From NCBI GenBank assembly GCA_034696485.1, contig JAQIWT010000120.1, positions 1 through 33,563 of the forward strand: DNA of 33,563 nucleotides, given 5' to 3'. Shown here piece after piece: positions 1 through 10,850 of this stretch. A model generated the notes under the pieces. The model searched no databases, had not been told where the DNA came from, and was given only the letters and a program-made list of their open reading frames with translations. The DNA is from Isohypsibius dastychi. Its lineage: Eukaryota; Tardigrada; Eutardigrada; Parachela; Isohypsibiidae. A program made the translations under genes and the position numbers. Position 1 is the first letter of the stretch; the number at the start of each line of letters is the position of its first letter.

Positions 1-819
1 TTTTACGATAATTCTGTTGTGTCACCACGTGCTTGGGAAATCAACTGTAAAAACAGCATCTGGGAATTTGAAAAATGTCAATATTAAACGTGCAGTCTTT
101 AACAAAATTAATCAAAATCAGCAACTTTTTTCACATGATGCACGACATTAAGGATATGGGCGATTACTATAACGGAAAACAAATCACACGCCGTAAATAG
201 TGAAAAGAAAACCAATACACTGCGCAATATTGTGTAAATCAAAGTGGAAATCCCATAATACAAGATTTCGCAATTGGCTTCATTTCAATGTACTAGCAGT
301 TCTAAATTAGTCAGATAAAGGGGAAAACAGCTGGGTTATATCCGACGGTCCAGAAACAATCAGCTAGAAAGCAATTATTTTTAAATTACTCCTGATCATC
401 TGGTCAAACAGAGCATTAATGTATTTAATTGGGAATGATGAGAAATCCTGTTTTGAACCCAAATGTAAATCCGTCCGTGCGTTTAATTTTGATTAGTTCT
501 GATTTATTGGGTGGGTCACCTACAAAATGAAAACAGCGAGACCAGAAACTTAAGAAACAACGTCAGGATTGAAGGATTCTTTCTTTTGGGATTTATGGAT
601 TTACTCACTGCACAGTTTAAAATAATAAAACAAACGGTCCACACAAGCGTGTTCCCAAAAAGCCACACAGCGGTGACACGTTGTGCATCAGTCGCTTAAT
701 TTTGATTGGTCAATCAAAACGCGGTGTTGAAATCAGCTGTTGTGGTTTTTGGCTTTAATTCTTTTCGTTCTACCAGTAGTTCTCGAAAAGAAAACTACTG
801 TTGCATTTGTTAATCGACC
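1..819. other. Left-edge non-coding stretch
   Basis: No convincing exon is visible on either strand. The short open frames here lack splice context and family resemblance. The right part must hold the promoter and 5' UTR of the deoxyhypusine synthase gene that begins at 820; no TATA box or other core element could be assigned. Confidence 0.5.
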
Positions 820-2731
820 ATGGAATCGAAGAAGTATACCGATACATGTCGGGAAGCTCCACCATCGAACAGCAACTCTGACCTGGGACCTGTTGTTCGA
901 GGATATGATTTCAGCGACAATCCCGTCGATTATTCAAAACTCATGTCCAGTTTTCGGACGACGGGATTTCAAGCCACCTGTTTCGGATTGGCAGTTGATG
1001 AGATCAATAAAATGGTACATTTAGTCTGTACCTTGAAGCTCTCTTTCTGGACATGACTGTTTTCAGATCGATTCGAAGAATACACCGAAACCGGAAGACC
1101 GCTTAGCTCACACCAATTGCACAATTTTTCTCGGCTACACTTCAAATATGATTTCTTCGGGAGTCCGGGAAACGATCAAATTTCTCGTGAAAAATAAAAT
1201 GGTGAGCTCATTTGTTTGTTTCAGCAAGTGTTCTTGAATATATTTGTTTTCTGTTCTTCTTGATTTATTTTAGAGTTGAAAGTTCTGTTGATTGATTTGA
1301 TTAAATGCATCGAAATTTTTATACTGAATTTTTATACTGATTTTGTTTTTTGGTTATTTAGGTCGACTGTATTGTCACCACAGCCGGTGGTATCGAGGAG
1401 GATTTTATGAAATGTTTTTCACCTACGTTTGTGGGAGATTTCAATTGTCCCGGTGCGGAACTTAGAAAGCAGAATATAAATCGGATCGGAAATCTTCTCA
1501 TACCGACTGCAAATTACTGCCAGTTGGAAGACTGGGTCATGCCTATTTTTGACGCGATGTTGCGAGAACAACAGGAAAAGGTGCAGGCAGGTTTTGAATT
1601 TATATTCTTTTCAGTGAATTTGATGACGTGATTTTGTAGAAAACATTATGGACCCCCAGTAGGCTCATCAGGAGACTCGGGCAAGAAATTAATAATCCAG
1701 ATAGCGTCTATTATTGGGCCTGGAAGGTAATCAGAATCACACGAAATTTTCGCTTTTATTCGTGATTTATTCATCCGCTCCATTTTGTCTTGTTTTTCTG
1801 ATAATTTGTTTTCAGAATGAGATTCCTGTTTATTCGCCTGCCCTTACGGATGGAGCTATTGGAGATATGCTCTATTTTCATTCCTATAGAAATCCTGGAT
1901 TGGTTCTCGACATTATTCAAGGTGGGATTCAAATCTCCGCTTTTTTTTATTCTTGTTGAAAAATGTTTTTGTCATTTAGATGTAAGAGAGCTGAATCTTC
2001 TCGCTGTTGAAGCAGTCAATTCCGGAATGATAATCCTTGGCGGAGGCGTTATTAAGCACCATATTTGTAATGCTAATCTGATGGTAACATTGTGTTTTAT
2101 CTCGATTGCTATATTTTCTGAGCCGGTTGTTTACAGAGAAATGGAGCGGACTTTTCAGTTTTCATAAACACGGCACACGAGTTCGATGGGAGTGATTCGG
2201 GAGCGCGACCTGATGAAGCCGTTTCTTGGGGGAAAATAAAAGCGGATGCAACACCGGTGAAAGTAAGGAAACGATCATATTCGTTGATTGAACGTTTACT
2301 TCTAAGCATTTTAATTAAAATCTGAAAAGATTGAATCGTGATTAAAAAAGAAGTTTAATTTCGTTGAATTACAATGATTAATAATTTTTTAATATTTTTA
2401 ATTATCAGTAATTTTTAGTAATTAGTAATTTTTTAATATTTTTAATGATTAGTAATTTTAATTGATAATTAATAATAAGCAATAGTTGATGGTATTTATT
2501 TCGTTGTTATACCTGATTGCAACAGTAAATTGAACTGATTCAGCTTACCATGAGATCTAAACGGAATGAATCTTCGAAATCTTTTTGAACCTTTCTTTGT
2601 AAATAAAATTCATTCTACCATAGGTTTGTGCCGATGCATCGCTCATATTCCCTTTGATCGTTGCTGAGACCTTCGCCAAAAATCGGCCAAAATCCGGGGA
2701 CCAAAAGCCATCTTCTCAACCGCCAATTTGA
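820..2731 (+). CDS. DHPS: Deoxyhypusine synthase (8 exons)
   Basis: Deoxyhypusine synthase moves the aminobutyl group of spermidine onto one lysine of eIF5A in an NAD-dependent reaction, the first step of hypusine formation in the cytosol. Exons: 820-1014, 1067-1201, 1362-1580, 1640-1726, 1816-1921, 1980-2083, 2137-2262, 2624-2731. All phases join and give 359 aa, close to the roughly 370 aa usual for the family. Family landmarks are [14 protein letters not shown] (exon 3), [13 protein letters not shown] (exon 5), [20 protein letters not shown] (exons 6-7), the active-site segment [13 protein letters not shown], which carries the lysine that forms the covalent intermediate, and [15 protein letters not shown] near the C-terminus. 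The start is the first ATG of the exon and opens a normal-length protein. The last intron (361 bp) is unusually AT-rich. The next gene starts only 250 bp downstream on the same strand. Confidence 0.96.
2339..2490. repeat. AT-rich intronic direct repeats
   Basis: Inside the last intron of the deoxyhypusine synthase gene, the string AGTAATTTTTTAATATTTTTAA or a near copy recurs with short spacers (around 2376-2455), followed by TAAT-rich sequence. It looks like slippage-prone simple sequence, with no coding or mobile-element features. Confidence 0.7.
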
Positions 2732-2981
2732 TACCGGTTAGTCATTTCAGTTGTTGTTCGAAATAATTCCATATTTTTTGGAGAATTTACTCCGTTTCTT
2801 GACTGCTGCCACTTCTTTTTTGACCTTTTATTTGAGTAGTTTGGCTGTTGGAATTATGATCCTTGGTAACAAACTTTTATTCAGCTATGAAATCATAAAC
2901 ACCGCAATAAGAAGCATCGATCCGCTTACCTTCAGTATAAATATATCGGAAATTTGAATGTGATACTCCTTACCTCAGAAG

Positions 2982-4272
2982 ATGTCAGATCGGTTCGAAG
3001 ACTTGAAATATCAGTTGGAAATATTTCTTGATCGAACTTTGGACACGGAAGCAAAGAAATTCACTGCTAAATTGTGTTTTGGAGCTGGAATCGGAGCAGC
3101 CACTACTTTTCTCACTTACAAAATCTATCAGAAGCTGACTGGTTCGGGGTTTTTTCAAAGACGTACGCTTCGTGATCCGAACGCGTTAGTCAAAGTCAAG
3201 CTTGTCAGCAGGACCTCTTTGACACCGGATGTCCGTCGCTTGAGGTTCGCCTTACCATCTCCAAATCATACTTTGGGAACCCAGCCTGGAGAACGTGTTA
3301 ATATCGCAACTAAAATCAGTGGGAGAGCGATTTCGAAGGAATTCACGCCTGTCAGCGGAGAAGAAGAACTCGGTATTCCAACCGGAAGTGCGTCTATCAG
3401 GAGTTATTGAAACTGACTTTTTTGTTTTTTAGGTCATATGGATTTGATATACAAATTTCAGATGTCGTCGACTGTTTCGGGAGAAATGGCCCAGTATCTG
3501 GAGAATTTGAGAATAGGCGAAGAACTTCCGATCAGCGGACCTTGTGGATTGTTGACTTATCAAGGAGCTGGGAAGTTTGCGATAAAAAGCAACAAACTGT
3601 CTTCACCTATCATCCGCGAAGTAAAACGTGTTGGTAAGGGGGTCTTTTAGGGATATGGAGTTCCGTTTTCTGGTCATTAGGTTCTCGTCGAACTTTTCCA
3701 GGAACCCAGTCGCGATTTCGATCAAACTTCCGTTTTTATTCCAGTTTGAGTTTTTTCAATCTGTTTCTTTCTTTATTTTGGTTTTGAACAATCATTTCAG
3801 ATTTTAACTTCCCGTTTTTTCTTCCAGCGATGATAGTGGGAGGTACTGGAATATCTGCGATTTATCCGATTCTCCGCGTTATGCTTCGCGAGAATGGTGA
3901 CTTTCCAAAATGTTCCCTGGTGTATGTCAACAAAACAGAGCAGGATATAATATTTCGTGATGATCTGAAATGTTTGGCATGGAAGAATCGCGACCGGTTC
4001 ATGCTATGGTACATGATTGACAAACCGTCACCTTGTTGGAAATATGGTTCCGGTGCGGTTGATGAGCAGGTTATCATCGACTGGATGCCCAAACCTGGAC
4101 CGGAAATTCTTAGTAAGTCCCAAGAACGATTTTTATTCAACCGGTTAATGAGTCTTTGAGGAAGGAATTGTGGTTTTTAGTTTTGCTTTGCGGACCGGAA
4201 GCGATGGTCAACACGTGCAAAAGTGTCTTGACCAAACTGAAATACACTCCTGATATGGTCTTCTCTTTTTGA
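2982..4272 (+). CDS. NADH-cytochrome b5 reductase, membrane-anchored (4 exons)
   Basis: This flavoprotein family passes electrons from NADH through FAD to cytochrome b5 at the ER or outer mitochondrial membrane. Exons: 2982-3387, 3433-3633, 3828-4112, 4181-4272, giving 327 aa against about 300 for human CYB5R3. A hydrophobic anchor lies near residues 28-48 (FTAKLCFGAGIGAATTFLTY). An FAD-binding barrel follows, then GPCGLLTYQGAGKFAIK, the NADH motif GGTGISAIYPILR, LVYVNKTEQDII and the C-terminal CGPEAM with a final MVFSF, like the family's CFVF end. Two things are odd. The flavin motif normally written RPYTP reads KEFTP. The following segment is several residues shorter than in vertebrate enzymes, going from IYKFQ almost directly to GEMAQYLENL. 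The protein is clearly of this family, but whether it binds FAD in the usual way is uncertain. The next gene follows 420 bp downstream. Confidence 0.93.
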
Positions 4273-4694
4273 TTTTCTTTCTTCTGTTTTCAGTCGGTTC
4301 CGTTTCTTTGTCAGCGTTGTGTTGTTACGGGTTCTTAGGGATGCTGGGTTGTACCTTGTGACCCCGAATTTGTCCATTGGATTTGTTTGTTATTGTAAAC
4401 GTGGTGGTTGCGTTGATTCTCCCTGTACGCGATGATGTCAGCTGTGTCAGTCTAAATAGAATAGCCAGTGGGCTGCATGCATGTTTTGTTGAACTTTATT
4501 TATTTGTATCCCATCGATGAACTGATCTGCCGTCTTCCTTGTCCTTTATCGTTTATTCTAATTTAACCTTGCTCACGTTTCCTGTCACATTCAGTCTTGC
4601 CTCCGGACTTTTGTGAATATTTCAAATTGCGCTCTTTCGGCTTGACTCGGGATCGAATTTCTGACGAGTTTTTTGTTCAATCTTGCTTTGTGGG
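4273..4694. other. Spacer between CYB5R and the next gene
   Basis: This 422-bp stretch has no confident exon. An acceptor-like CACATTCAG ends near 4593, about 100 bp before the next start codon, so the right part may be 5' UTR or a UTR intron of the following gene. No clear AATAAA signal was seen for the reductase gene. Confidence 0.45.
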
Positions 4695-5609
4695 ATGCCG
4701 AAGAGGAAGTCACAATCCAGATCGAGAGCAACTAAAAGATCGAAGGAGAACATACCAGCTGATCTCCGGCAGTGGAAAATGCGAATTGAGAAGCTGGAGG
4801 ATGACGCGCAAGCCATGTCCGATGCGAGATATTTCGATGGTCGCCATGCAAATATGTTCAGATTCAACCCCGGTACCCTTTTTTCATAGTGATTTATCAT
4901 TATTGTCACTTATGAATTATCATGAACTGGACGAGTGTTTGTAGGAGATATTGTCATCGTGATGTCGGAAAAGAACGGATTTTATTTCCGCGCAAAGGTG
5001 AATCATAGATGCTCCTGATGTTTTGTTTCCTGTTGGAATAATATCTTTTATTTGATAATTTTTTCCTTTCTTTTTTGATTGTGTGATTTGTTTTTCCTTC
5101 CAGATTGATCGGTACAGGGGAGCTGTGAAGATCCCGGAGAGTTTGAAGCAACTGCAACCAGCCGGAAGTGATGCATATATTCCGACCTACGACGTGGAAT
5201 TCAGCGGAACATGGTTAAAGTAAGTGATTATCAAACAAAAGAACAAAGTGCAGTTAACCACACATATTCGATTTTAGGGACAGTATCGAAGTATCTCTGG
5301 AGAACGAAATGATATCGGAAGCGAGCGACCACTGTGAAAACGACTTTTCCCTTCTCTGCGCACACGCTTGGAATGAGTTCCGCCGGTAAATGACGTTATT
5401 CTGGTTTGTAAATCTCGGAAAATGTATTGTTTTGTAGTGAGCTTCGGGTCATTGAAAGTGGTGGCCTACCGGATGAAACCTGGCCTGCAACTTGGTCGCT
5501 CTCGCCGGATGCGTACGACCTCCTCGAACAGAACTGGCAGTCTGATTTTGGTATCAAGATGAGTTTTGCGGAATACTGCGGAAAAGTTATTGGTCACTAC
5601 CGAATCTGA
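4695..5609 (+). CDS. Unrecognised 208-aa protein, basic N-terminus plus globular domain (5 exons)
   Basis: I do not recognise this family. Exons 4695-4872, 4945-4997, 5104-5219, 5278-5385 and 5438-5609 join in phase and give 208 aa. The first ~20 residues are strongly basic (MPKRKSQSRSRATKRSK), like a nuclear localisation signal. Next comes a charged, probably helical stretch (LRQWKMRIEKLEDDAQAM). From about residue 60 there is a beta-rich portion with GDIVIVM, FYFRAKIDRYRG and YDVEFSGTWLKDSIEV. This pattern resembles small barrel folds such as Tudor, PWWP or chromo-like domains, where a 'GD.V.V' strand is followed by 'W/Y..A.I'. The tail is tryptophan-rich and acidic (ETWPATW, LLEQNW) and ends in CGKVIGHYRI. 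An upstream in-frame CTG/ATG extension at 4683 exists, but ATG 4695 begins the basic segment cleanly. A nuclear or chromatin role is an inference from composition only. Confidence 0.8.
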
Positions 5610-6730
5610 AATGCTCCTTCCTTCCGGCTACTCCTCATATGATATTACTGTACGTGATAACCGGAAGTCTGACGTGAATTGTGACGTCTTGGGCACTCCG
5701 TATTTCCGAAAAGTTTTGCTATTTTGGGTTCATGTATATGTCCGTCTTTGAACTCTCTTTTCTTTCAAGATTTTCTGATTGATTTTCCCAGAGTAGCCAT
5801 TCAGTCAGATAAATCAAGCAAAAATAAAATACGGAATTAATGTCTACCAATCGGAAGATCGCGGGTATATAATCAACCAATCGAAGCAGGTTTGACGCCA
5901 CCTACCGACGGCCTCTGTTCGTCACGTGACATGACGCACGTCGCGTTGCCGTTTTGATTTCTTCGTTTCTTGGCGCTCATTCTGCTTTCGTTTCCAAAAC
6001 CACAGGTGAACGCAACGCTGCAATTTATAAAAATCGATATTTGTTTGATGGCCTCATTCTGCCGATGATCATAACGGATTGCTCGACTGTTTCACTGCAA
6101 CCGGTAGCAACCATTTTCCTGCTCTGATGAGATGCGTTGAGGTCGTCATAATTTGAAGTGTAAGTGGATGGGTTGAACTCTTACATACGTTAATATAGTC
6201 GATGTTTACAATTGAATACAAAAAAGATGGCTCGTATTTCCACCGAATCATCCCACCTGTCCATTACGTTACCTTCCGCTGACATCTATTCAACAAAAAA
6301 TGTTTGCTTGCAGACGAACAATCTGCGTGGATTCACCGTTGAGATTGGAAAAGGTAAGCGCGCTCCTTTCTGCTTTGTCCACGGAGATTCGTGTAAATAA
6401 AAATCGACCGTGAAGGGAAAGATCGCATTTAGCGCGTCGAGTTTTCCAGTCGAGTACACAGGTGTTTTTTTCTGGTAAAGTGCCTGCGTGTGTTTGCCTT
6501 TTAGAGGCCATTAGCAGACTCACATCAACGAGGACCACTCAACTCTGACTTATTTTCAGTGATAATTTAACCAAGTCAAGAACCAGTTTGAATCGGACGG
6601 ATCACGGACAAACCTTCATTATCTTATTCATCTCGTTACGATCTTCTCGGTTCCTTGCTCAAGCTGAGGATTTTCTTGGTTGGAACTCGAAACTCAACTG
6701 CATTTCTAAAAACAACCAGCGCTCCCAAAA
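5610..6730. other. Spacer with likely 5' UTR exons of the GKAP-domain gene
   Basis: No coding gene is evident. Two exon-like blocks fit a spliced leader region for the downstream gene. One, 6314-6353, lies between TGCTTGCAG and GGTAAGCG. The other starts at 6560 after TATTTTCAG and runs into the start codon at 6731. The second block has a stop codon in the phase set by the first, so both are best read as untranslated. A CCGGAAGT site lies at 5661-5668. Confidence 0.5.
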
Positions 6731-9305
6731 ATGGGTGAGTCTTCTGTATTCTTCATTGGGTTTCTCTGAATTGTCACGAATTTATTCGGAATTTTTGGGT
6801 TTTTCCGATTTGCTTGTTTTGTTACTTGAGGCTATGTTTTGTTGAATTCCAGATTCTAAAACGCAGACATCGAAATTACCTGGTGGCGCTACGTTGTTCC
6901 GGTCGGGATTTATTCGAGGAATTCAAAAACCCAGTCAGCCTATTCCCGCTCCACAAAGAGGTATGTAATCGCGTTGATTAATTGCCCGACTGCAAAGTTC
7001 CATTCACACTTCAGGTTCTGTCAGAGATGTTGGTGTTTATCCAATAATAATGTTTGATTACATCGATTAAATCGAGTCTAAATGCCGAAGTAAACAACAG
7101 AAAGTAAATTCGATTATTTGGTCGGGAATCGATCCGTTGCCACTGTCATGTAATGTCAACTTTTCCCAGATGACGAATTCCCATTTTTCGCATTTTTCAT
7201 TCTGTCGCAAAATTGATTGTTACGTCAGTACTTCATAACTCGTACGTGATTTTAATATCGATTTCGGCTTATCACACTTTTCACCGTGATCTGATTTCTC
7301 GCCTTACGCACACGATTATTTATTGCTGAATCAAACATCTTGAAATCTTATCAGCGTTATTTATGTCTGTTGTGGAATATTCTCTTTCCACGCTCAGTTT
7401 TCCATCCAAGCTGTTTTGACTAGATTTGTCTACGTTTTCACAGGAAGTATTGTGGGTAGCCGTGCTGTTCCCCCCAAAGACATTCCGCCGGTCGTTCCTG
7501 CTCAAAGTGAGAATATTTTCTATCACGCCCTCGAAAATCGATTTCATTTCGATTTTAATTTTCCAGAAGTGCAAACGGCAAACCATGTGAGTCAGTCAAA
7601 AATCGCTCCGGTTGTCGCTCCAGCTTCAGGTGAGTTTACTTGATCGTACTTGGTCTTTGCTTGTTTTTAATTTAATTTCGCAGGTCGAACTGTCCGATCC
7701 AGACCCAACACTGTTGCTCCTCCAGTTTTCGGTAAGAATGTTTTCATTGACTTTTAACGCGTATTAATTTCCGTTTTTCTTGTCTTAGATTTGAGCGAGC
7801 CGGATTCGAACCGCGAAAATCTTCGTGTTCCCGTCTCAGCGCATGTAAAAACTCCATTAAAATCTATGGCGCCAGCTCTGAACGTCCCGAAACCGAGAGG
7901 TTCGAATTTTCCGAAGATTCATCATTTCCGGTTGTTGGAATATGCGTTTGTTTTAGAGTACAATTTCGATGAAACGCGGTCTCGTGAAGAACATATCCAG
8001 TACTTCAAGGATCTGGTCGCCGAAGAGGTTCAGTACATGCGGACGTTAGCTGACCATTATGACGGAATCTATCGAAATATCGGGCCGGAATCGCATGGCT
8101 CGCGACTCAGCCAAGATGGTACGTGATGTTTGCCGCTGACCGTCTGATTTAATCACGTCTTGAATGGAATATTTTACAGCTGCTGAACTAATTTTATCGG
8201 CGGTTGGACAGGCGCGCTTGCTTTCAACTAAAAAGATTCAGCAGTTCGTTGAGTTAATTGCTGACTGTGAATTTCATCGCGGCACTCAGAAAACTGATCC
8301 TACTGATTTGGCGGGATTCTGGGAGATGATCAACATGCAGGTGGGAGTTTGTTGTTTGATGATGATGGTTATTTATAACTAGATGTCTTTTGAAGGTCGT
8401 GAGCATTCATAATAAATTCGACTCCCTCGCTACGCTGGCTCGTAATGATTGGAAAACACCGATGAAGTCGACGGTAGATGGCGCTCGGTTCCCCAAAAAG
8501 GTAAGATCCATCTTACTGCAAATTTTATAAGCTAACAATCCCGCAAAGAAATCCTGTCGAGTTTCTTGTGTTTTGAAAGAGAAAGATAATTAATTCAAAA
8601 ATTCACCGGATATCGTCGGTTTTAGCGGTATCTAGATGCAGTGATTATCGGTGTATTTTTCGATTCGTTAATTGCATTCAAGATCGCACGAGGTTTCGTT
8701 GATCACATGGGCTTTTGTTTAGACACTGTTCAGGTCATAATATCATCACGAATTATACAAGAGCAAGGCAAGGGCACAAACAATTCACATTGTGAAAGAC
8801 ACATCACCAAGAAATCTGGATGAAACTGAAGGTTCCGGTCACAAATGATTTGAGCACAGTTGTCACGTTTGAATCTGTGGGTTCGTTTTAAGTTCAGTGG
8901 TTTTTCATGGATTTCTGGTTATGGAGCAGTCGCGCTCTCAAAACGGATTGTGATCAATGTTTGGTTGTTCTTCTTAGTTATTTAGGAAGTGTGTTCGTAA
9001 CGTTATTGTTTGGTGGTCAGTAAAGTCATCTGTTTTTATCAAGCGAAAGTTCGAAAGGACGCTGTTACCTTGATCCAGTCTGGTTTTTCAGATTTTCCTT
9101 TGTTTTCCTAATTTTTTAAATTTCCTCTTTTTTTGCTTTAATTCTCTGTGATATTCAGGCTCCTGTCCCGGCGAAAAAGAAGTCCGTTCTGCCGCCAGTC
9201 CAAGCATCCTCTAAAATCCGCGAAGCGATCGAAGCTGCACGTCGCAACAAATCCGCTCCTCAGCTTGCACCGGAAGTGGCTTCCGAGGAGGGATCGCACG
9301 TTTGA
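6731..9305 (+). CDS. GKAP-domain protein, DLGAP/HURP family (9 exons)
   Basis: Exons: 6731-6734 (only ATG plus G), 6853-6960, 7444-7506, 7567-7629, 7684-7731, 7789-8118, 8180-8340, 8396-8500, 9159-9305; total 342 aa. The GKAP signature occupies roughly residues 130-290: EEHIQYFKDLVAEEVQYM, then AVGQARLLSTKKIQQFVEL, then TDPTDLAGFWEMI, then VVSIHNKFDSLA..NDW. In animals this domain occurs in postsynaptic DLGAP1-4 scaffolds and in the mitotic spindle protein HURP/DLGAP5 (Drosophila mars). The short length, the basic proline-rich N-terminus and the C-terminal KIREAIEAARRNK suit the HURP-like microtubule branch better, but this is inference. Exons 2 to 5 are small, all bounded by phase-1 introns, and end in similar proline/valine runs, suggesting exon duplication. 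The intron before the last exon is 658 bp. Confidence 0.88.
7444..7731 (+). repeat. Degenerate exon repeat in the GKAP-domain gene
   Basis: Three successive exons of 63, 63 and 48 bp (7444-7506, 7567-7629, 7684-7731) are symmetrical 1-1 exons. Each starts with a basic or polar segment and ends with a P/V/A run: PPVVPAQ, APVVAPAS, VAPPVF. The preceding exon also ends in PIPAPQR. The similarity is weak but matches in length, phase and position. Confidence 0.5.
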
Positions 9306-9671
9306 ATTTCCAAAATCCGCTCTGCATCTGAGAACTCCGGCTGCATTCCCTACTTTTTCTGCCACATTGGACAAATCTTTCCTCGTCTCAAGTCAGTCCT
9401 TTTTTCGCTTGCGTCCCAAAATCCGAGAAACTCAAAAATGCGGTTTTAACATATTCAGCACGGTTTTTTAGACATGTGGCCAAAGATTTTCAGTCTCTTT
9501 TCGAGGGTTCAAAACAGCTTTTTTTTGCATTATTTTATCTGGGTGTTTCATTTATATATTCCCCATGAATATGAAATATCCATTTTTTCTGATTGGGTCT
9601 TCGAAAAAAAACAACTGATGTATTCTTGATTCGTGTTTCGTTGCGCTTGACATTATTTTCTTTTCTCAGTG
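9306..9671. other. 3' UTR / spacer after the GKAP-domain gene
   Basis: No exon is supported. There is no AATAAA here; the first downstream candidate is at 9898-9903. The 3' UTR of the GKAP-domain gene could therefore run through this stretch and include the exon-like island at 9672. Confidence 0.4.
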
Positions 9672-9811
9672 GAGAGAAAATTGCTATTCATCCGGGATTC
9701 TCTTCAGATGTTTTTTCCATCTTGAAAGAGAAGCGTGACCTACATGACGCAATTGTCAACAGTTGGTCCGAAGAGCTCGACCATCTGGCCTTTCTTCCGT
9801 CAACAACGCAG
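9672..9811 (+). other. Exon-like island, unidentified
   Basis: An open segment lies between a good acceptor (TTTTCTCAG) and a possible donor (ACGCAG/gtctat). It reads GEKIAIHPGFSSDVFSILKE and continues with EKRDLHDAIVNSWSEELDHL. This is protein-like in composition, and the other two forward frames are closed. I do not recognise a family. No partner exon in the required phase was found immediately on either side, so it may be an exon of an unresolved gene, part of an alternative 3' end of the GKAP-domain gene, or decayed sequence. Confidence 0.3.
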
Positions 9812-10850
9812 GTCTATCTTCTTCTGATCTGAAAACAGCCGGAAAAGTAGCACATCTCTCCGCCCGGAGACCGTCGGTGATAATTATGACGACCAGTAAT
9901 AAAACACAACCATTTCCCCGTCCGCCCAGGCCGTCGCCAATCTTGGAGTGTTAATCAGCGCCAAGACCCACTTTTCAGGATTTTGCGATAATCAAAGTCT
10001 CCATTGTTTATTTCTAACCCACTTCAACGAAGGAACTTGGTGCAAAGGAACGTTTGGCAACATATTTGATGTCGAATCTAAAGTTCAAGTTTGATGGCGT
10101 TGGGTTCCTGATAACGAACTGCTCATGACCCAGAAACGCTTCCGTAATTACATCGTCCACATTTTGTATCGTTTTCGCATTTCCGGCCATAAGGTCACGT
10201 TTTCCAGCTTATCAACTCCGGCCCCGTTCGTTAGATTCAAAAGCTCGTGTGAACCAGCTGATCTAGTTTCGTCCATGTCATGCTGGAGAATGACAACAAA
10301 GCATATCTGACTTATGCGTTTTTGAAATTGTGAACTTGACTCGAGGAGCGCCACCTGCTTTTGTTGGGCAATTTTCGTCGTCATATGATTTGATTGAGTT
10401 AATCCAGGTCAAGCGCAGCAAGCTGCGTAATCTTATGTAGACGGTAGATTAGTCAGGTGCGACCATTATTCACACTGAGAATACTCATATTGAGAGAAAT
10501 ATCAATCTTGCGCTTGCTTGGCCCGCCGTTTTCCGTGATGAAATTTATCGACTTTTCTGTATGTGGTCAGCGTACACCGCCCATTTTCACTGCTGACCTC
10601 GACTCGCCTTGGTTCTTGTCTGAAAGAGCAGCACGTTGCGAAATTTCAGCAAAAACATCAAATTATATTTCCAAAAATATCAAAAAATATTTCAGTATAA
10701 AAACAAGAATAAAGTTCGGAAGATAGTTTTCCAGATTTTGATGAGAATATTTTGATAACTTCGAATAAAAATTTAAATAAAAATATCTTAGTCGAATAGC
10801 TGCAAATCCGAATTTACTTTTAATCAGCATTTCCGGTTCTAAATTCGCAG
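9812..10850 (+). pseudogene. Fragmented protein-like segments, possibly a decayed or misassembled gene
   Basis: Stretches with protein-like composition occur in shifting forward frames without clean introns between them. Examples are KELGAKERLATYLMSNLKFK (from about 10033), FVHVMLENDNKAYLTYAF (from 10268), IVNLTRGAPPAFVGQFSSSY (from 10327, running to a donor at 10426) and HTENTHIERNINLALAWPAV (from about 10471, in the same frame as the first and third). They are separated by stop codons or short frame changes. Either this is a decayed coding sequence, or it is an active gene with sequence errors, or chance. No family was recognised. Confidence 0.25.

Noticed and set aside
2731-2982. Possible operon with trans-splicing between the first two genes
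   Set aside because: The 250-bp spacing and an acceptor-like CTTACCTCAG just before the second ATG are suggestive, but a 5' UTR intron explains them equally well and no spliced-leader gene is visible.
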